From Bufo bufo (lineage: Eukaryota > Chordata > Amphibia > Anura > Bufonidae): a stretch of 64,000 bases of DNA. The notes beneath the pieces were generated by a model. That model was not told the DNA's origin and did not search any database. It saw only the letters and a program-made list of their open reading frames with translations. Positions 42,190 through 54,301 of the stretch are shown piece by piece. The stretch spans positions 517,910,852 to 517,974,851 of the forward strand of contig NC_053390.1 in NCBI RefSeq assembly GCF_905171765.1, written 5' to 3'. Numbering within the stretch: the first letter of the stretch is position 1; each line of letters opens with the position of its first letter. Both the position numbers and the translations under genes were made by a program.

Positions 42190-42559
42190 AAGGCCTCATG
42201 CACACGACCGAAGTGAAAACTCAGCTCTGAAAAAGCTTTTATGCAGACGGATCTTCGGATCCGTCTGTATTAAAGTAACCTACGGCCACGGATCACGGAC
42301 ACGGATGCCAATCTTGTGTGCATCCGTGTTCTTTCACGGACCCATTGACTTGAATGGGTCCGTGAACCGTTGTCCGTCCAAAAAATAGGACAGGTCATAT
42401 TTTTTGGACGGACAGGATACACGGATCACGGTCTCGGCTGCAAAACGGTGCATTTTCCGATTTTTCCACGGACCCATTGAAAGTCAATGGGTCCGCGAAA
42501 AAAAACGGAAAACGGCACAACGGCCACGGATGCACACAACGGTCGTGTGCATGAGGCCT
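42190..42559. mobile_element. MITE, family A, with clean ends
   Basis: The ends aggcctcatgcacacgaccg and cggtcgtgtgcatgaggcct are perfect inverted copies. The interior has mirrored blocks (acggatcac, cacggacccattga/tcaatgggtccg). Confidence 0.85.
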
Positions 42560-43046
42560 AATGCACAGGAACAGATCTGTTCACACTGCCTTTTTTTTAG
42601 AAATACCTTGCCAACGTAAGCTATAATCACAGTAACTGCAACTGTCTTTACCCTGCTGAGATTATTTTCTCTACTAAAAGGTTTCCAAGTGATAATTAGT
42701 CATCTAATGTTTGGTTACTGCTAGGAAGGGCAGCAGCTTCCTGGACTTTTGCTGCTGTCTCAGGCTGTGAATCCATATATAGAATACAGACACCTACTTT
42801 TTTACTTTTCTAGTCTATTCTTTAGATAATTGCATGAAAGTCTGTGTTAAATCAGAACGCACACAACGCTACTTTATATCACTTCCGCAGTATGCAAAAA
42901 AAAAAAAAACATTTATGAGATTGTAAATTCTCTGGTGTCGATTTCTGTTTGTGGTAACTGGAGAGCAAGATACACAATGCTCCTTTGATTTGGAGCATCT
43001 TACTTCAATTGACTTCTTATTAAAACAGGCTTATGAAATGGCAGTA
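42560..43046. other. No gene seen
   Basis: Unclassified AT-rich sequence with an A-run near 42897-42909. Confidence 0.35.
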
Positions 43047-43210
43047 TTAAAGGGGCTGTCACACGAAAAATATTCTACATTTTTCAAACTAGCACAAAGT
43101 TCTGAATACTTTTGTAATTACATGTAACTTAAAATTTACGATAGCCACTGAGTTATTTGCTGAATATCTGTATAGCGCCACCTGCTGTTTGATCTTTTTC
43201 TAAATTCTCT
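43047..43210. mobile_element. MITE fragment (family of 15680-16078)
   Basis: aaaggggctgtcacacgaaa and tatctgtatagcgccacctg match the left half of the 15680 copy. The right half is missing. Confidence 0.6.
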
Positions 43211-43239
43211 GTCCATCTCACTGAGGTTAAATCAAAATC

Positions 43240-43420
43240 ATTAAGGATCATTCCTCAGCACAAGGAACCAACCAAAATGCGTATTATAGCAGAACGAAAT
43301 CTTTAGAATTTTACTGCAGAAATACAACGCGTTTTGAGGATACACTTCCCCTTTATCAGGTAAAAAACTGCAGCTATGCTGTTTCCCAAATTGGAAACTA
43401 TGTACAAGGGCCCTAACTAT
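43240..43420 (-). mobile_element. Possible Penelope-like UTR relic with decayed hammerhead
   Basis: On the minus strand 43361-43325 reads cctgataaaggggaagtgta then tcctcaaaacgcgttg. This matches the order of a hammerhead core (CUGAUGA, stem II, GAAAC) with one change in each core box. Stem II (gggga/tcctc) still pairs. Penelope-like elements commonly carry such ribozymes in their terminal repeats (established knowledge). No coding part is attached. Confidence 0.4.
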
Positions 43421-44104
43421 CACTACCCATAACCCTGCCTATCTGACTTGCTACACATAAGTGTCTTCAGCGCTCAGTAGAATGCTGAAGACAGACTCCC
43501 CTTAGCAACACTCGGAACTTTGTTAAGACTCTTTACCTCCTGATTTCTAGTACTTTCCCTAATAAAGAATATTACAAAAATGTTTAATATCCCTGCCCCT
43601 ACACAATATTAAAAAATAAACTGACATTACATTTACATTTTTAATACGTATTCATAAGACAACCACTAGGTATTCTCTCATAGAGGTTCCACACGGGCTA
43701 TATCAAATGCTGGTTTTATCTTCTGCCCTTACCCATGTGCTAGGAAAATAAGTAAACTGAATTAAGTTCCTTTAAAATCAGTCATGGACTAACCTTAGGG
43801 CCAAGTCAACCAGTGTAACTAAAGATTCACTACTGGCACCTACTTTTTATGGTTGCTTTATATGAGAAGCGTTATTGCCTGGTCATAACATGAGTCAAGC
43901 AAGCTTCTGGAGTGGTGGGTCTGCTTCCTAAAGTTGACCATATTTTTTATTCTAGACTGTTGCAATAGTCATTGACTCACCAGTAAGAGCTGAGTTGATT
44001 AATTTACTTCCTTATCTGAGAAAATATCACTAGTCTAAGCCAAAGTCTATTATGCAAATTTAATTGACATGGTATTTCAATACATATTAATAATGATGTT
44101 TGTT
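43421..44104. other. No gene seen
   Basis: No domain or element boundary recognised. Confidence 0.3.
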
Positions 44105-44572
44105 TAAGGGGTTGTCAGAGCTAAACTCGGACATACCCATAATTACACCCAGGCAGCCCCGATGCTCTCACTTGCCCTGCGCAAGATCGCGCAAGGCAAG
44201 GGCTCTTTTATTTACAATAACACACTGCCGGGCGGAGGCTTCCGCCCTGCAGTGTGTTCGGTGACGTCACCGACTCTGATGGGCGAGCTTTAGCGCTTCC
44301 CTAGCCGTTTTACTGGCTAGAGCAGCGCTAAAGCCCGCCCATGAGTGCCAGTGACGTAACCGGGCTCACTGCTGGGCGGCTCCGCCTGGTAGCCCTATGG
44401 TGATCCCGGTTCGTCACCGAAACTCCAGAAAATGTCTTTGCCCTGCGCAATTTAGTGCAGGGCAAAAGAGAGCATTGGAGCATGAACTCCTCCGATGCTC
44501 AAGTCGGGTGGCTGCCTCGGTGAAAATGGGGATATGTCCGGGTTCAGCTCTGAACCTGGACAACCCCTTTAA
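44105..44572. mobile_element. Palindromic MITE, ctcggacatacc family
   Basis: Left end aaggggttgtcagagctaaa, right end ctgaacctggacaacccctt. The central arms tagccgttttactggctaga and flanking cggtgacgtcacc are mirrored. The copy at 51099-51580 is about the same length. Confidence 0.75.
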
Positions 44573-45162
44573 AGGCCTTGATAAAGAAGGAACTACCTAC
44601 CATACTATTATGTAACATAACGTGGTTATATTTCTCCTGGCATTGGTATCTCTAGATGACACATAGATGCACGTCAGCTGCTTAGTTTATTATGTGAAGT
44701 GAAAAGTGCAGGCCAAAGTGCACCTGAAAGACAGTCATTGTGTTAGGAACAGCATGCTTTACAACCATTCCTAACAGCTTTTAACATAGTTACATATGGC
44801 CTAATTATACCATTTCTAAAATGATTGACTATACCAGTGGTTGACTCATATCTTTGCTTGCTTACTTGTATATGTATATATTATAATAGATTTTCTACAA
44901 GCCTCTGAGACACTTAAAGGGGTTGTCCAGTTGGAAATTTTCCTTTTTTGAATGGCGTAAAAAGAACAGAATTAATACTCACATCACTAATCCCCCTTTG
45001 ACACTTCCTAGGTTCCCACTAGTCTCTACATCCTGGTCCCACTCGACATACAGCAAATGACAATTAGCCAATCATTGGCTGGCGCAGGTAACCACTACAG
45101 CCAGTGATTGGTTAAGTGGTCATTTTCAATCTGTTGACAGGGATCAGCAAATACAGTGTTAG
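44573..45162. other. No gene seen; MITE end at ~44918
   Basis: A MITE left end (aaaggggttgtccagttgga) begins near 44917 without a visible right end. Otherwise unclassified. Confidence 0.35.
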
Positions 45163-45444
45163 AGCTCATGCACACGACCGTGGTTTGGGTTCACATCCCA
45201 TCTGCATTTTTTGCGGGTCAGAGAGCCCATTCTCTTCAATGAGGCCGCAAAAGATGCGGACATCACACAGTGTACTGTCCGCATCCGCACGTCCGTTCAA
45301 TGCCGTCCGAAAGATTACAGAATATGTCCTATTCTTGTTCGCAATACTGACAAGGATAGGACTGTTCAATTAGCGGCTGGTTGTTCTGTTCTGCAAAATG
45401 CGGAATGTACACGGCCGGTATCTGTGTTTTGCACATGAGCCCTT
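45163..45444. mobile_element. MITE, family A (degenerate)
   Basis: The left end agctcatgcacacgaccgtg and right end ttgcacatgagccctta are inverted. The interior contains mirrored cgcatccgcacgtccg-type text. Confidence 0.65.
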
Positions 45445-46480
45445 AGGCTGGCAACCCTTGCCCGCCACCACTTTAATTACCGTTCTGCTGCTGCCTCTGT
45501 TTTTAAGGGAACTTACTAGCCCTCCTCTACTCTCCTCAGAGTCTGGCCGCCGGACTTCTGTGCCCCCGTCCTCTGTTGCAGGCTGCAGCCAGCACCTGTC
45601 CAATGAGTCTGCATGATCCCAAACTCTTAGAGGGCCAGCGCGCGCACATTCTAATTTTATCCAGCCAATAGCTGAAACCCTGGGGTACTTAAGGCACCTT
45701 CTCTAGAGAAGGGTGCCTGACCAACAGGTATTCTAGCATGCTAGCCCCTGAAAAAGTATTCAGTTCCATTTGTCTGCCTGTGTATGGACCTCGCCCAACT
45801 CCTGACCTCTGCTTGATAAGTGTATAGAATCCTTGCTGACTACTCTGACCTTGTACCTGTTTCACGGATTTGCACAAACTCTTCCTGTCCTGAACTCGGT
45901 CTGTTACTGACACCTGCTTCATATCCCCTCCCCTCTGTTCTGAATGTCAGCTGTAGTGGTCCCAGTCCTGGTTTTGACTTACAAACACTGGTGGAAAATA
46001 CTGGCCAAATGAAAGTGGCCTTAGATTACACTTTCATTTATCACCCCAGTGGATTTTGTGTTGTCATCTTTTTTTCTTGTTAATTCTCTATCACCTACCT
46101 ACAGTATACATTCCCATAATACCGCTAAAACTTCTTGCCGCCGACTCATTACTGATTGATATTTTCACTTTTGCTATTATTATCGGACATGTGAGTCATT
46201 TCCTGCTATTTCTTCTTTGGAATATTTCATTGGATGCTGGAAAAAAGCCCATTTAGTGTCCAGTCATCTTTGTTCATGTGTTTTCTGTTGTTTCTAATGA
46301 AGCAGGGAACATCTTTCCACAATGCTCCAAAATCCTTAGTCATATTTTGTCTGGCTTTATCTGTAATAGCCAGAATAGGGTGGAACAGGAAGTGTTCCAA
46401 TCTGGATTTGCTTTTCATAAAAATAAAGTATGGAAGACAACAGGGCAGATGTACTATTACGTGTCGATTACGTGTCTAAA
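45445..46480. other. No gene seen; low-repeat part at 46090-46440
   Basis: 45445-46080 is unclassified. 46090-46440 lacks repeats and has motif-dense AT-rich text (gattgatattttcacttttg, tgtgagtcatttcctgc) compatible with a non-coding regulatory element. Inference only. Confidence 0.3.
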
Positions 46481-46487
46481 TAGTTGT

Positions 46488-46770
46488 AAAGGGGTATTCC
46501 CATCTCAGACATTGATGGAGTATCGCTAGAATATGGCATCAATGTCACATAGGTGTAGGTCTCACCCTCCTTTCACCACTATGGGAGTTCTGAAAATAGC
46601 CCAGCATGCTCACTCAGCTATTTTCAGAACTCTGATAGCAGTGAATAGAGAGTATGCTGCGGATGCACAGTGTACTTCCCTTTACGTCGGGGGCACCGTT
46701 CTGGAAACAGGAGTGGGACTCACATCTGATGGCATATTATAGCAATACATCATCAATGTCTGAGATTTAA
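46488..46770. mobile_element. MITE with catctcagacattgatg arms
   Basis: Left: aaaggggtattcccatctca then gacattgatg. Right: catcaatgtctgagattta. The interior has gagttctgaaaatagcccag facing tattttcagaactc. Confidence 0.65.
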
Positions 46771-46959
46771 ACCGTGCCAGATTTACCATAGTGACTGATT
46801 CTGGATGATTTACACCATCTTTTTGTTAGCTTCGTTTATTCCAAAAATTTGCACATTTTTTTTCATCACATATTTATGTTTTTTCTTATTGTGAACAAGT
46901 ATGTAGTCTACCATTAATGAATTACCAAGAACAGTCTAAGCATATCAGTCATAATAGCT

Positions 46960-47640
46960 TACATATACTTCATCCCCGCTCCCCACCCCCCACTAGACAT
47001 GTACAGTGAGAAACAAATCAAAATCTTAGATGTCTCAGAGACCCTCTCGGGGCTGCAGCATTACACCAGTCACACCCCCTCCCACGGCACCCATCCGTGA
47101 GCAGCTCCGTTCACAAGTCTTATAAATGTCCAAATGGACAATGCGTTCCAAAGTGTGTCTATTAATGCAAGATCCCCCTAGTGAGTGCCATTGATCGATC
47201 CAGGAACCCCATATAGCCTCAAAATTAGAAAGGCAGTTGCACTTTAAGTATATCCCCCTTTCTAACCTGATAACTCTATTCAATCGTGTCTTCCGTGCTT
47301 TATAAAGCATTCTGTTGATTCTCACAATGATAGGGGACTGCAATTGGTCCAAATCAAAGATACCCAGAAGACAATATACCTTTTTTCTTAGAGACGGTAC
47401 ATCTCTCCAATAATTGTGCAAACTTTTTTAAACAGTTTAGGCGCACAATGTCTCACAAAGCTACAATGGGGTGTAAGGCCTGTACACCAAATTTTCTTGT
47501 ACAAATTGTGCCAAAATTCTGTCGTATTTTTACAAGTAATGTAAATGTTCCGTAGCGTCTTGACAACCGCCCAAGATTCACGGTGAGATAATTTGTAGAT
47601 TCCCTCCAATCTAATGGGTCATGTTATGCAGAGTGCTCCC
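46960..47640 (-). pseudogene. Tx1/L1-type LINE, 3' coding fragment
   Basis: A minus-strand ORF (47421-47035) ends with LDQLQSPIIVRINRMLYKAR, then LSNFEAIWGSWIDQW. This matches in style the C-terminus of Tx1/L1 LINE proteins, where an F-E-x-I-W-G-x-W box is usual. A second frame (47609-47388) supplies the region just before it. The RT domain is missing. The family assignment is by eye. Confidence 0.5.
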
Positions 47641-48756
47641 AAAACCATTGCAGTAAAACTCTGTTAGCAAGTAATTACATCTCAAGCAAGGCCTGCAGGC
47701 AAGGGTGTCGTCATTAGATGCATCAAATGACACAATTAGCTGAAGGAGACACATATTTTCTTCAGGTTTAATGATATACTCACACATTTTTTGTGACTGA
47801 AAATCAATTCCATACAAAGAAATTGGTTTGTAGATATTTACAACAATTTTCACCCTTAGGCCCCTTTCACACGGGCGATTATTTTGGCAGAGGGGTCATT
47901 TCATCACAGATGTTGGTGACATATCGATAAGATATGCCACCAATGTGGACTCCTAGACAAGGCTAGGATGAAGTGCCAGCAACATAAAGGATGCATTGTG
48001 TCACTCTATCTGCTTATGACTCCACCTTCTTCAGAATGCACATGGTCATAGGTAGTGATGAGCGAAGTTTTGAAAAATTCTATTTGACAGCTTTGCCGAA
48101 CTTTGTCAAGAAATTTGATACATTACAAATTACTTTGTCACAAATCACTTTCCATTGTATTGAATAGCCCCCAATCCATACTAGATTTTTTAAAAGGTTG
48201 ACATTAATTTACGCCATTAAATTTTTTTGCAACAAGCCCCACCACTTGCTTTGGCTGTAACTTTATGAGAAAAGAATTTAACTCTGTATATAGCAGATGC
48301 ACACTACTGCCCACCAGAACCAAAAGATCCAGCTGCTGGCAGACCCAGAGAGTGCAACTGAGTAGGTGGATGTGGACGTTATGATGCAGTCTAATCAACA
48401 GAGGACACCATTAAAATAAAGGAAAAGGAGTATCTTGAAACTGATGAATTTTTCTAAGATAAAGCAAAATGTAAAAAATGATCGATTAATGCTAAATTAT
48501 ATTGCCATAAAGTGTATTGTTAGAACAACTACTTAAACATTCCAAACTGCTCCACGTATATATATATATATATATATATATATGTCACAAGCTGAGCATA
48601 CTCCATACCTGGCGGGTGCTGGCTTTGTAACACAGCTGACACCCGCTAACAATGACTGGGATCAGAGGTAATTAATTTAACTCCTCAGATGCCATGGTCA
48701 ATAGTGACTGCGGCATCTGATATGTTAGATCCTTCCCTCTAACCTCTGTCAGAGCT
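47641..48756. other. MITE left ends and unclassified DNA
   Basis: A MITE end of the type aggcccctttcacacgggcg starts at 47859 with no partner. 48040-48550 is unclassified. Confidence 0.35.
48557..48582. repeat. (TA)n microsatellite
   Basis: About 13 uninterrupted TA units. A shorter TA run is at 50953-50970. Confidence 0.9.
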
Positions 48757-49123
48757 ATATCATCAATATCAGATCGGCAGGGGTCCGACTCCCAGCACCC
48801 CCACCGATCAGCTGTTTGAAGAGAACACAGTGTAATTATAGCTCCTCTGTCCACATTCACTTTAATGGGAATGAACAGTTACACTCCGTCTGCTCCTTCC
48901 CAGTAAAGTGAATAGGGCCGGGGAAGCTGTAATTACATCACTCGTCACTGTGATGGTCGACAGCAAGCAAGTAAACAGTAAAGAGAAGCCAGCGCTCCCG
49001 CGAGGGCAGCATTATCTTTAAACAGCTGATTGATAGGGGTGCTGGTAGTCGGACCCCCGCCAATCTGATATTGATGGCCTATCCTGAGGATAGGTCATCA
49101 ATACAGAAAACTGGCCAAACCCA
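48757..49123. mobile_element. MITE, family of 25191-25560
   Basis: catcaatatcagatcggcag on the left mirrors ccaatctgatattgatggcc on the right, followed by ctatcctgaggataggtcat. It shares gatcagctgtttgaagaga with the 25-kb copy. Confidence 0.65.
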
Positions 49124-49846
49124 TTAATAGGAAGCTATCAGAAATTTCAGTATACTACTACCTTCTAAGGTATAAGTGATCGCTTGTTGAAATCCCCAAA
49201 AGGACTAATAAAAAGAGCAAAAAAAAAGTTCTAAACATAAGAAACAAACAAAAAATTCAAAATTCAAATCACCCCTTTCCCAACATTACATATAAAAATT
49301 AAAAATAAACATAATTGGTAACGCCATGTCTGGAAATGTCCACACTATTACTATTACATTTCAATTATTATTAAAAATATTTACAGTGAACGTGATAATG
49401 GAAAAATCTAAATGCCCGAATTTCTATTTTTGATCAACCCCTTCCTTTTATTATCAAGATGTCACATGTACCCCAAAATGGCACCAATAAAAGCCACAGC
49501 TCATCCTGCAAAGACTGAGCCCCCACATACTTCTGCAAACAGAAATATAAAAAAGCTATGGGTGTCAGAATATGGCAATGAAAAAACACAGATTTTTTTA
49601 AAGTCTATTTTCCTAAAAGTAGTAAAACATAAAAACTATATAAATTTTGCATCGCTCTAATCGTACTGTATAAGGAAGCTATTTCAAGGCGCACAGTAAA
49701 TGCTGTAAAAACAATACCCAAAAATCTGAATTGCATTTTTTTTTTCAATTTTACCTCACAAAGAACTAAATGGTGATGTCAAAAAATACAACCTGTCTTG
49801 CAAAAAAATAATAATACAGCTATGTGAACAGAAAAGTAAAGAAGTT
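49124..49846. other. No gene seen
   Basis: AT-rich sequence with A-runs. Text such as accccaaaatggcaccaata resembles a repeat known to me from frogs but not classified here. Confidence 0.3.
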
Positions 49847-50402
49847 AGGGTACTTTCCCACTAGCGTTCGTGTGATCCGGCAGGCAGTTCCATCGTTGGA
49901 GCTGCCTGCCGGATCCGCCGATTAGTGTGACAACTGACAGCATTTGTAGACGGATCTGGGTGCGGATCCGTCTACAAATGCATTGCAAGAACGGATCCGA
50001 CTCTCCGCTTGTCATGTGGATGGACGGATCCGTCTTGCAGTCTTTTTCACAGTTTTCCCGGTCTGCGCATGCGCAGACCGGAAGGACGTATCCGTCCATC
50101 AGTTGTTTTGCAATGCCGGATCCGGCACTAATGCAAGTCAATGGGAATTAATGCCAGATCCGGCATTTCGGCAACTGATCAGGCACTTTGGACGGACATA
50201 ATACCGCAGCATGCTGCGGTATTATGTCCGGCCAAAACGTCTGACAGTGACTGAACGGAAGGCATACTGATGCAAACTATTTGCAAAGATTTCTATCCAT
50301 TTAGAATGCATTGGGATATGCCTGATCAGTTCTTTTCTGGCATAAAGCCCTTTTGACGGAACTCTATGGCGGAAAAGAATAACGCTAGTGTGAAAGTACC
50401 CT
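49847..50402. mobile_element. MITE, family B
   Basis: Left end agggtactttcccactagcg, right end cgctagtgtgaaagtaccct. Strong internal palindromes include ccggtctgcgcatgcgcagaccgg near 50060-50083 and accgcagcatgctgcggt at 50202. Confidence 0.8.
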
Positions 50403-50847
50403 TATGGCTCTTGGAAGACAAAGAGAAAAAAAAAGAACGTGGAAATTGTCCTGGTCCTGAGGGGGCTTGCAACAAAGTGTCCAAATGGGCAATGTATGTT
50501 TGTGGTCTAAGATGGATTTTATTTGTGAAAGCCAGTCGGATGACTAGCAAAACGTCTTAAAAAAAAAAAAAGTCCAGTTGCTCTGACTATAATTTGGTTA
50601 GTGTTTTCAATCAGCATTTATAAGCCAAGAAGAGGTGCACATTTTTCCATAATATTTTTGGTCTGTTTATGCTTCACTTCTTGTTTTAGTATACAAATAT
50701 GGATGTAAAATACTGACCAAAGTATGCACATGTGAAAGTTGCCCGACGTGTATTCACACGTGGCAAATTTATTACAGCGACTGTACATTTATCTGAATGG
50801 GAATTACAGAAAGTAGCAAAACAACCAAATACAGATGAATGAAACTG
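50403..50847. other. No gene seen
   Basis: Unclassified sequence between two MITEs. Confidence 0.3.
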
Positions 50848-51098
50848 GAGATTCGGAGGATGCGGGGCGGTGCTGGGCTCCTTCACAGGGGGCATGGCTG
50901 GGCTCCAGAAATGTTAGGAACAGCCCCTTGGGCTTTTTACTTGCCTCATTTACATATATATATATATATAAAATCGTTTTTTTGCCTAAATAAAAGCACT
51001 CAGAGCTATGGGGAATGTATATTGCGGATATGCTAGCAGCGATCTAGCAGCACATGTCCGCAGCTCTATAGGCAAAATCCAGATGACAGAATCCCTTT
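50848..51098. mobile_element. MITE right half (family of 17557-18081)
   Basis: gagattcggaggatgcgggg matches the right arm of the 17.5-kb copy, and the end is gatgacagaatccctttaa. The left half is missing. Confidence 0.65.
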
Positions 51099-51580
51099 AA
51101 GGCACTGCCCAAGTTCCGCATGAAGCTGAACTCGGACATACCCTTATTTTCATCCAAGCAGCGCCCCTGATGTTGGCATCGGAGCATCTCATGCTCCGAT
51201 GCCCTCCCTTGCCCTGCGCTAGTTCGCGCACGCGCGGGCTCTTTTGTTTACAATCACACACTGATTCCGCCTGGCAGTGTGTTCGGTGATGTCACCGGCT
51301 CAGATGGGCATGTTTTAGCGCTGCCCTAGCCGTTTTACTGGCTAGGGTAGCGCTAGAGCTCGCCCATCAGTGCTGGTGATGTCACCGGGCTTCCTGGCAG
51401 CCCCATGGAGAGCCCGGGACGTTACCGGAACTCTTGAAAATGCCTTTGCCCTGCGTGATTTAGTGCAGGGCAAAGGAGAGCATCGGAGCATGAACTGCTC
51501 CGATGCTCAAGTTAGGGGGGCTGCCTGGGTGAAAATGGAGGTATGTCTGGGTTCAGCTCTGAACCCAGACAACCCCTTTA
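51099..51580. mobile_element. Palindromic MITE, ctcggacatacc family
   Basis: A relative of 44105-44572. Shared segments are gctgaactcggacatacc, tagccgttttactggctagg and gaacccagacaacccctt. Its right end directly abuts the Penelope-like coding sequence. Confidence 0.75.
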
Positions 51581-53760
51581 AATGGTTACAGTCTAGGAAT
51601 GATATTATAGTAAAACCAGCAGATAAGGGAGGCAACGTGGTACTTATGACAAGAGATTATTACATAGCTGAAGCAGAGAGACAACTGGGAGATAGCAATG
51701 TTTATGAGATTTTAAAAGTGGATCCCACAACAAAAATCCAGAACCAACTAAGGAGTTTTTTGTTTAAACAAGCGAAATGTAATGTTCTACAGTATCTAGG
51801 AAAAAAGCAGAGAAACTTCTACCCCTTTTTCCACAAAAACCATCATGGTATTTTCTTCCAAAAATACACAAGTCACTGTCCCATCCCCCTGGGAGACCTA
51901 TTGTCTCGTGGGTGGGCTTAGTGACAGAACCTTTGTCCAGGTACATGGACTGGCTGCTACGTCCCCTGCTTTGTCGAATACCGTCCTCTCTTAGGGACAC
52001 TGGAGACCTATTATTGGCACTGGAGTCTTTCCAGTGGCAAGAAGGGTTCCAATTAGTCTCTTTAGATGTAGAGCGTCTGTACACCCGTATCCCACAAGAT
52101 GAAGGCATTAATGCAATCATTGAGATATTGAGTGGCACTAACAAAAGCAAGAAGTTTGTTGACTTCGTAGAGGAAGCTTTGGGTTTGATCCTGAGAAATA
52201 ATACCTTCAAATTTGGGGACAGGTGGTACAGACAAATATTTGGGACAGCAATGGGTACGCCAGTCGCATGTACCTTTGCAAATCTGTACCTAGTCAGGTT
52301 AGAAGACAAGTATGTATTTTCGGTAGAAAACCCTTTTGTGTCCTATATACAGCTGTACCTAAGATTTATAGATGATGTATTTATGATTTGGTCAGGCACT
52401 GAACCCCTGTTTAAAGAGTTTGTAGAATATCTGAATACAGCAAATACAATGAATATGAGGTTCACCCATAGCTTTGGAGGCTCCAAATTGGAGTTTTTGG
52501 ATGTGGTAATTTTGGTGAAGAAAGGTGAGCTGGTTACCAAGGGTTACCGTAAACCAACGGCAACCAACTCGTTACTAAATTTCTCGAACTATCATCCTGA
52601 TAGCGTGAAGAGAGTAGTGCCATATGGACAATTTGTTAGACTGAGAAGGATTAAAAAGACAGATGAGAGCTTTAGAAAACAGTCTCTAGATTTGAGAAAA
52701 CGTTTATTAGCTAGAGGCAATCCCATAGATTTGCTGAATAAAACGATACAAAAAGTAATATCCACCCACAGGGAAACAAAATCTCTAGGTATCCCAAATA
52801 CAAGAAAAAAAAGTAGACAGGTTTGTCTTCTCCTTTAAATTTAGTCCCATGGCAGACCAAATTAGGTAAGTGATTAGAGAGAATTGGGACATAATAGAAA
52901 AAGATGACAGTTTGAAAGAAACAAAGGCTTCTATCCCATTGGTGGCTTTTAGGAAATGTCACACTTTAAAAGATAAACTGGTCAGAAGTTGCTTTACAGA
53001 AGTAAAATCAGATAGATGGCTGAGAGATTGGATCCCCATGGCAAATAGACGTTGTGGGAATTGTTCTTTTTGCAAACATAACCCACAATGGGATTTATTG
53101 ACATTTGGAGGTGTCCACCATAGAATGAATACACTAATAACCTGTAAGAGCAGATATGTAGTTTACCTCATCTCATGTATATGTGGTAGGTTCTATATAG
53201 GTAAAACCATTTGACACCTGAATGAGAGATTCAGGGAAGACTTGAATTTAATCAGTACAGGGAGAGGTTGTCCACGCTTGATAGAACATGTAAGATCTGA
53301 GCATAACAGTGACAGTAAAGTGTTAAGTTTGCAGGAATTGAGCTAGTATGTAACCCACCACAAGGGGAGACAGACATCAAGAGCTCCTAAGAAGGGAAGT
53401 CAGATGGATTATGCAATCTGAGCTATGGGCCATCTAGGCTTGAATGATAGAAAGGATCTAGGAGTTTTTTTGGTAATTGATATATCCTTCTGATTGCTTT
53501 CATGTTTCGTTTTAATGTTTTGTATTTGAATATCTGCTTTTATGTATTGAGCTGACCCCTCCGTGACCTAACCGGCTTGGACCACACAGAGGCACCGGCA
53601 CATAAAGATGATGTATCCACGTCTAAAGGTCAGTGGCCAGAGTAAGTGCGAGGCGCAAAACGGCCGTCACCACGAGCCACATGCCTGAGTTATGTTGATC
53701 CGCCCCATGTGCACGCTGATGCTTGTTTTTACAAGAAACCTTTGGAATAAAAAAAAACAC
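51581..53760 (+). mobile_element. Penelope-like element (EN+), 5'-truncated
   Basis: Contains the RT and GIY-YIG endonuclease coding regions and a 3' UTR (about 53520-53760) ending in an A-run (ggaataaaaaaaaacac). The 5' terminal repeat and first part of the ORF are absent; the sequence starts where the MITE ends. Confidence 0.85.
51582..53520 (+). pseudogene. Penelope-like RT / GIY-YIG endonuclease pseudogene
   Basis: A retroelement protein with RT followed by a GIY-YIG nuclease. The N-terminal block DIIVKPADKGGNVVLM is at 51600-51650. A frame change lies near 51860, just before the conserved LPKIHK region. The main RT frame (51912-52838) has LVSLDVERLYTRIP, FGTAMGTPVACTFANLYL and the catalytic FIDDVF (aspartates at 52371 and 52374). 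A second shift is at the A8 run 52803-52810. The next segment has a TAA at 52867, a cysteine cluster (CGNCSFCKH) and the nuclease motif VVYLISCICGRFYIGKTI, ending at TGA 53212-53214. Beyond the stop RLIEHVRSEHNSDSKVLS (about 53280-53330) is still readable. RT and nuclease motifs are well kept, but at least two shifts and two stops make the copy inactive. Confidence 0.85.
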
Positions 53761-54299
53761 TTTTTTGGTGAGTGCCGCTTTCGTGTTTTTTGTTCTTTTT
53801 TACTTGTAAACTTTATTGATGTTTGTGTGCTTGGTGCGACTTATTTGGTGCTGTGACGCTGGTAAACATCTGGGTCATGGCTTCAATAAACGATCTAATA
53901 TGGTGCACAGGGGTCATTAGATGAGTAGGCACTCATCTTCTCACTCCTTTTCTGAAAAAAAGACCCCCATATGTAACAGTCAGGAAGCAAAGTATGCTGT
54001 CTGATTGATTAGGGAAGTGGGAGTGATAACATGCATAGAAGTTCATGTTACCCTCCCCCTGGGGTAATTTACAGTTAGACGGGTAGAAAAAAGAATCTGT
54101 GTCTTTCCTCTTCTCCTGCAGCCTGTCAGTACATCCCCACTCCCTGCACGCCTCTGCTAGGCTAGCTGAAATCACAATACAAAGAAGGCAAGCTGCCCTA
54201 CATCCAGAGAAACAGCCTTTAGAAACTGGGTCAGGAGTGAGAGCTGCAGGGATATGCAGCTCTCAATGGTATTGTTTCTAAGGGTTGAAACTCCTGATG
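53761..54299. other. No gene seen
   Basis: Sequence between the Penelope-like tail and the next Tc1 element, without recognisable content. Confidence 0.35.
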
Positions 54300-54301
54300 T
54301 A

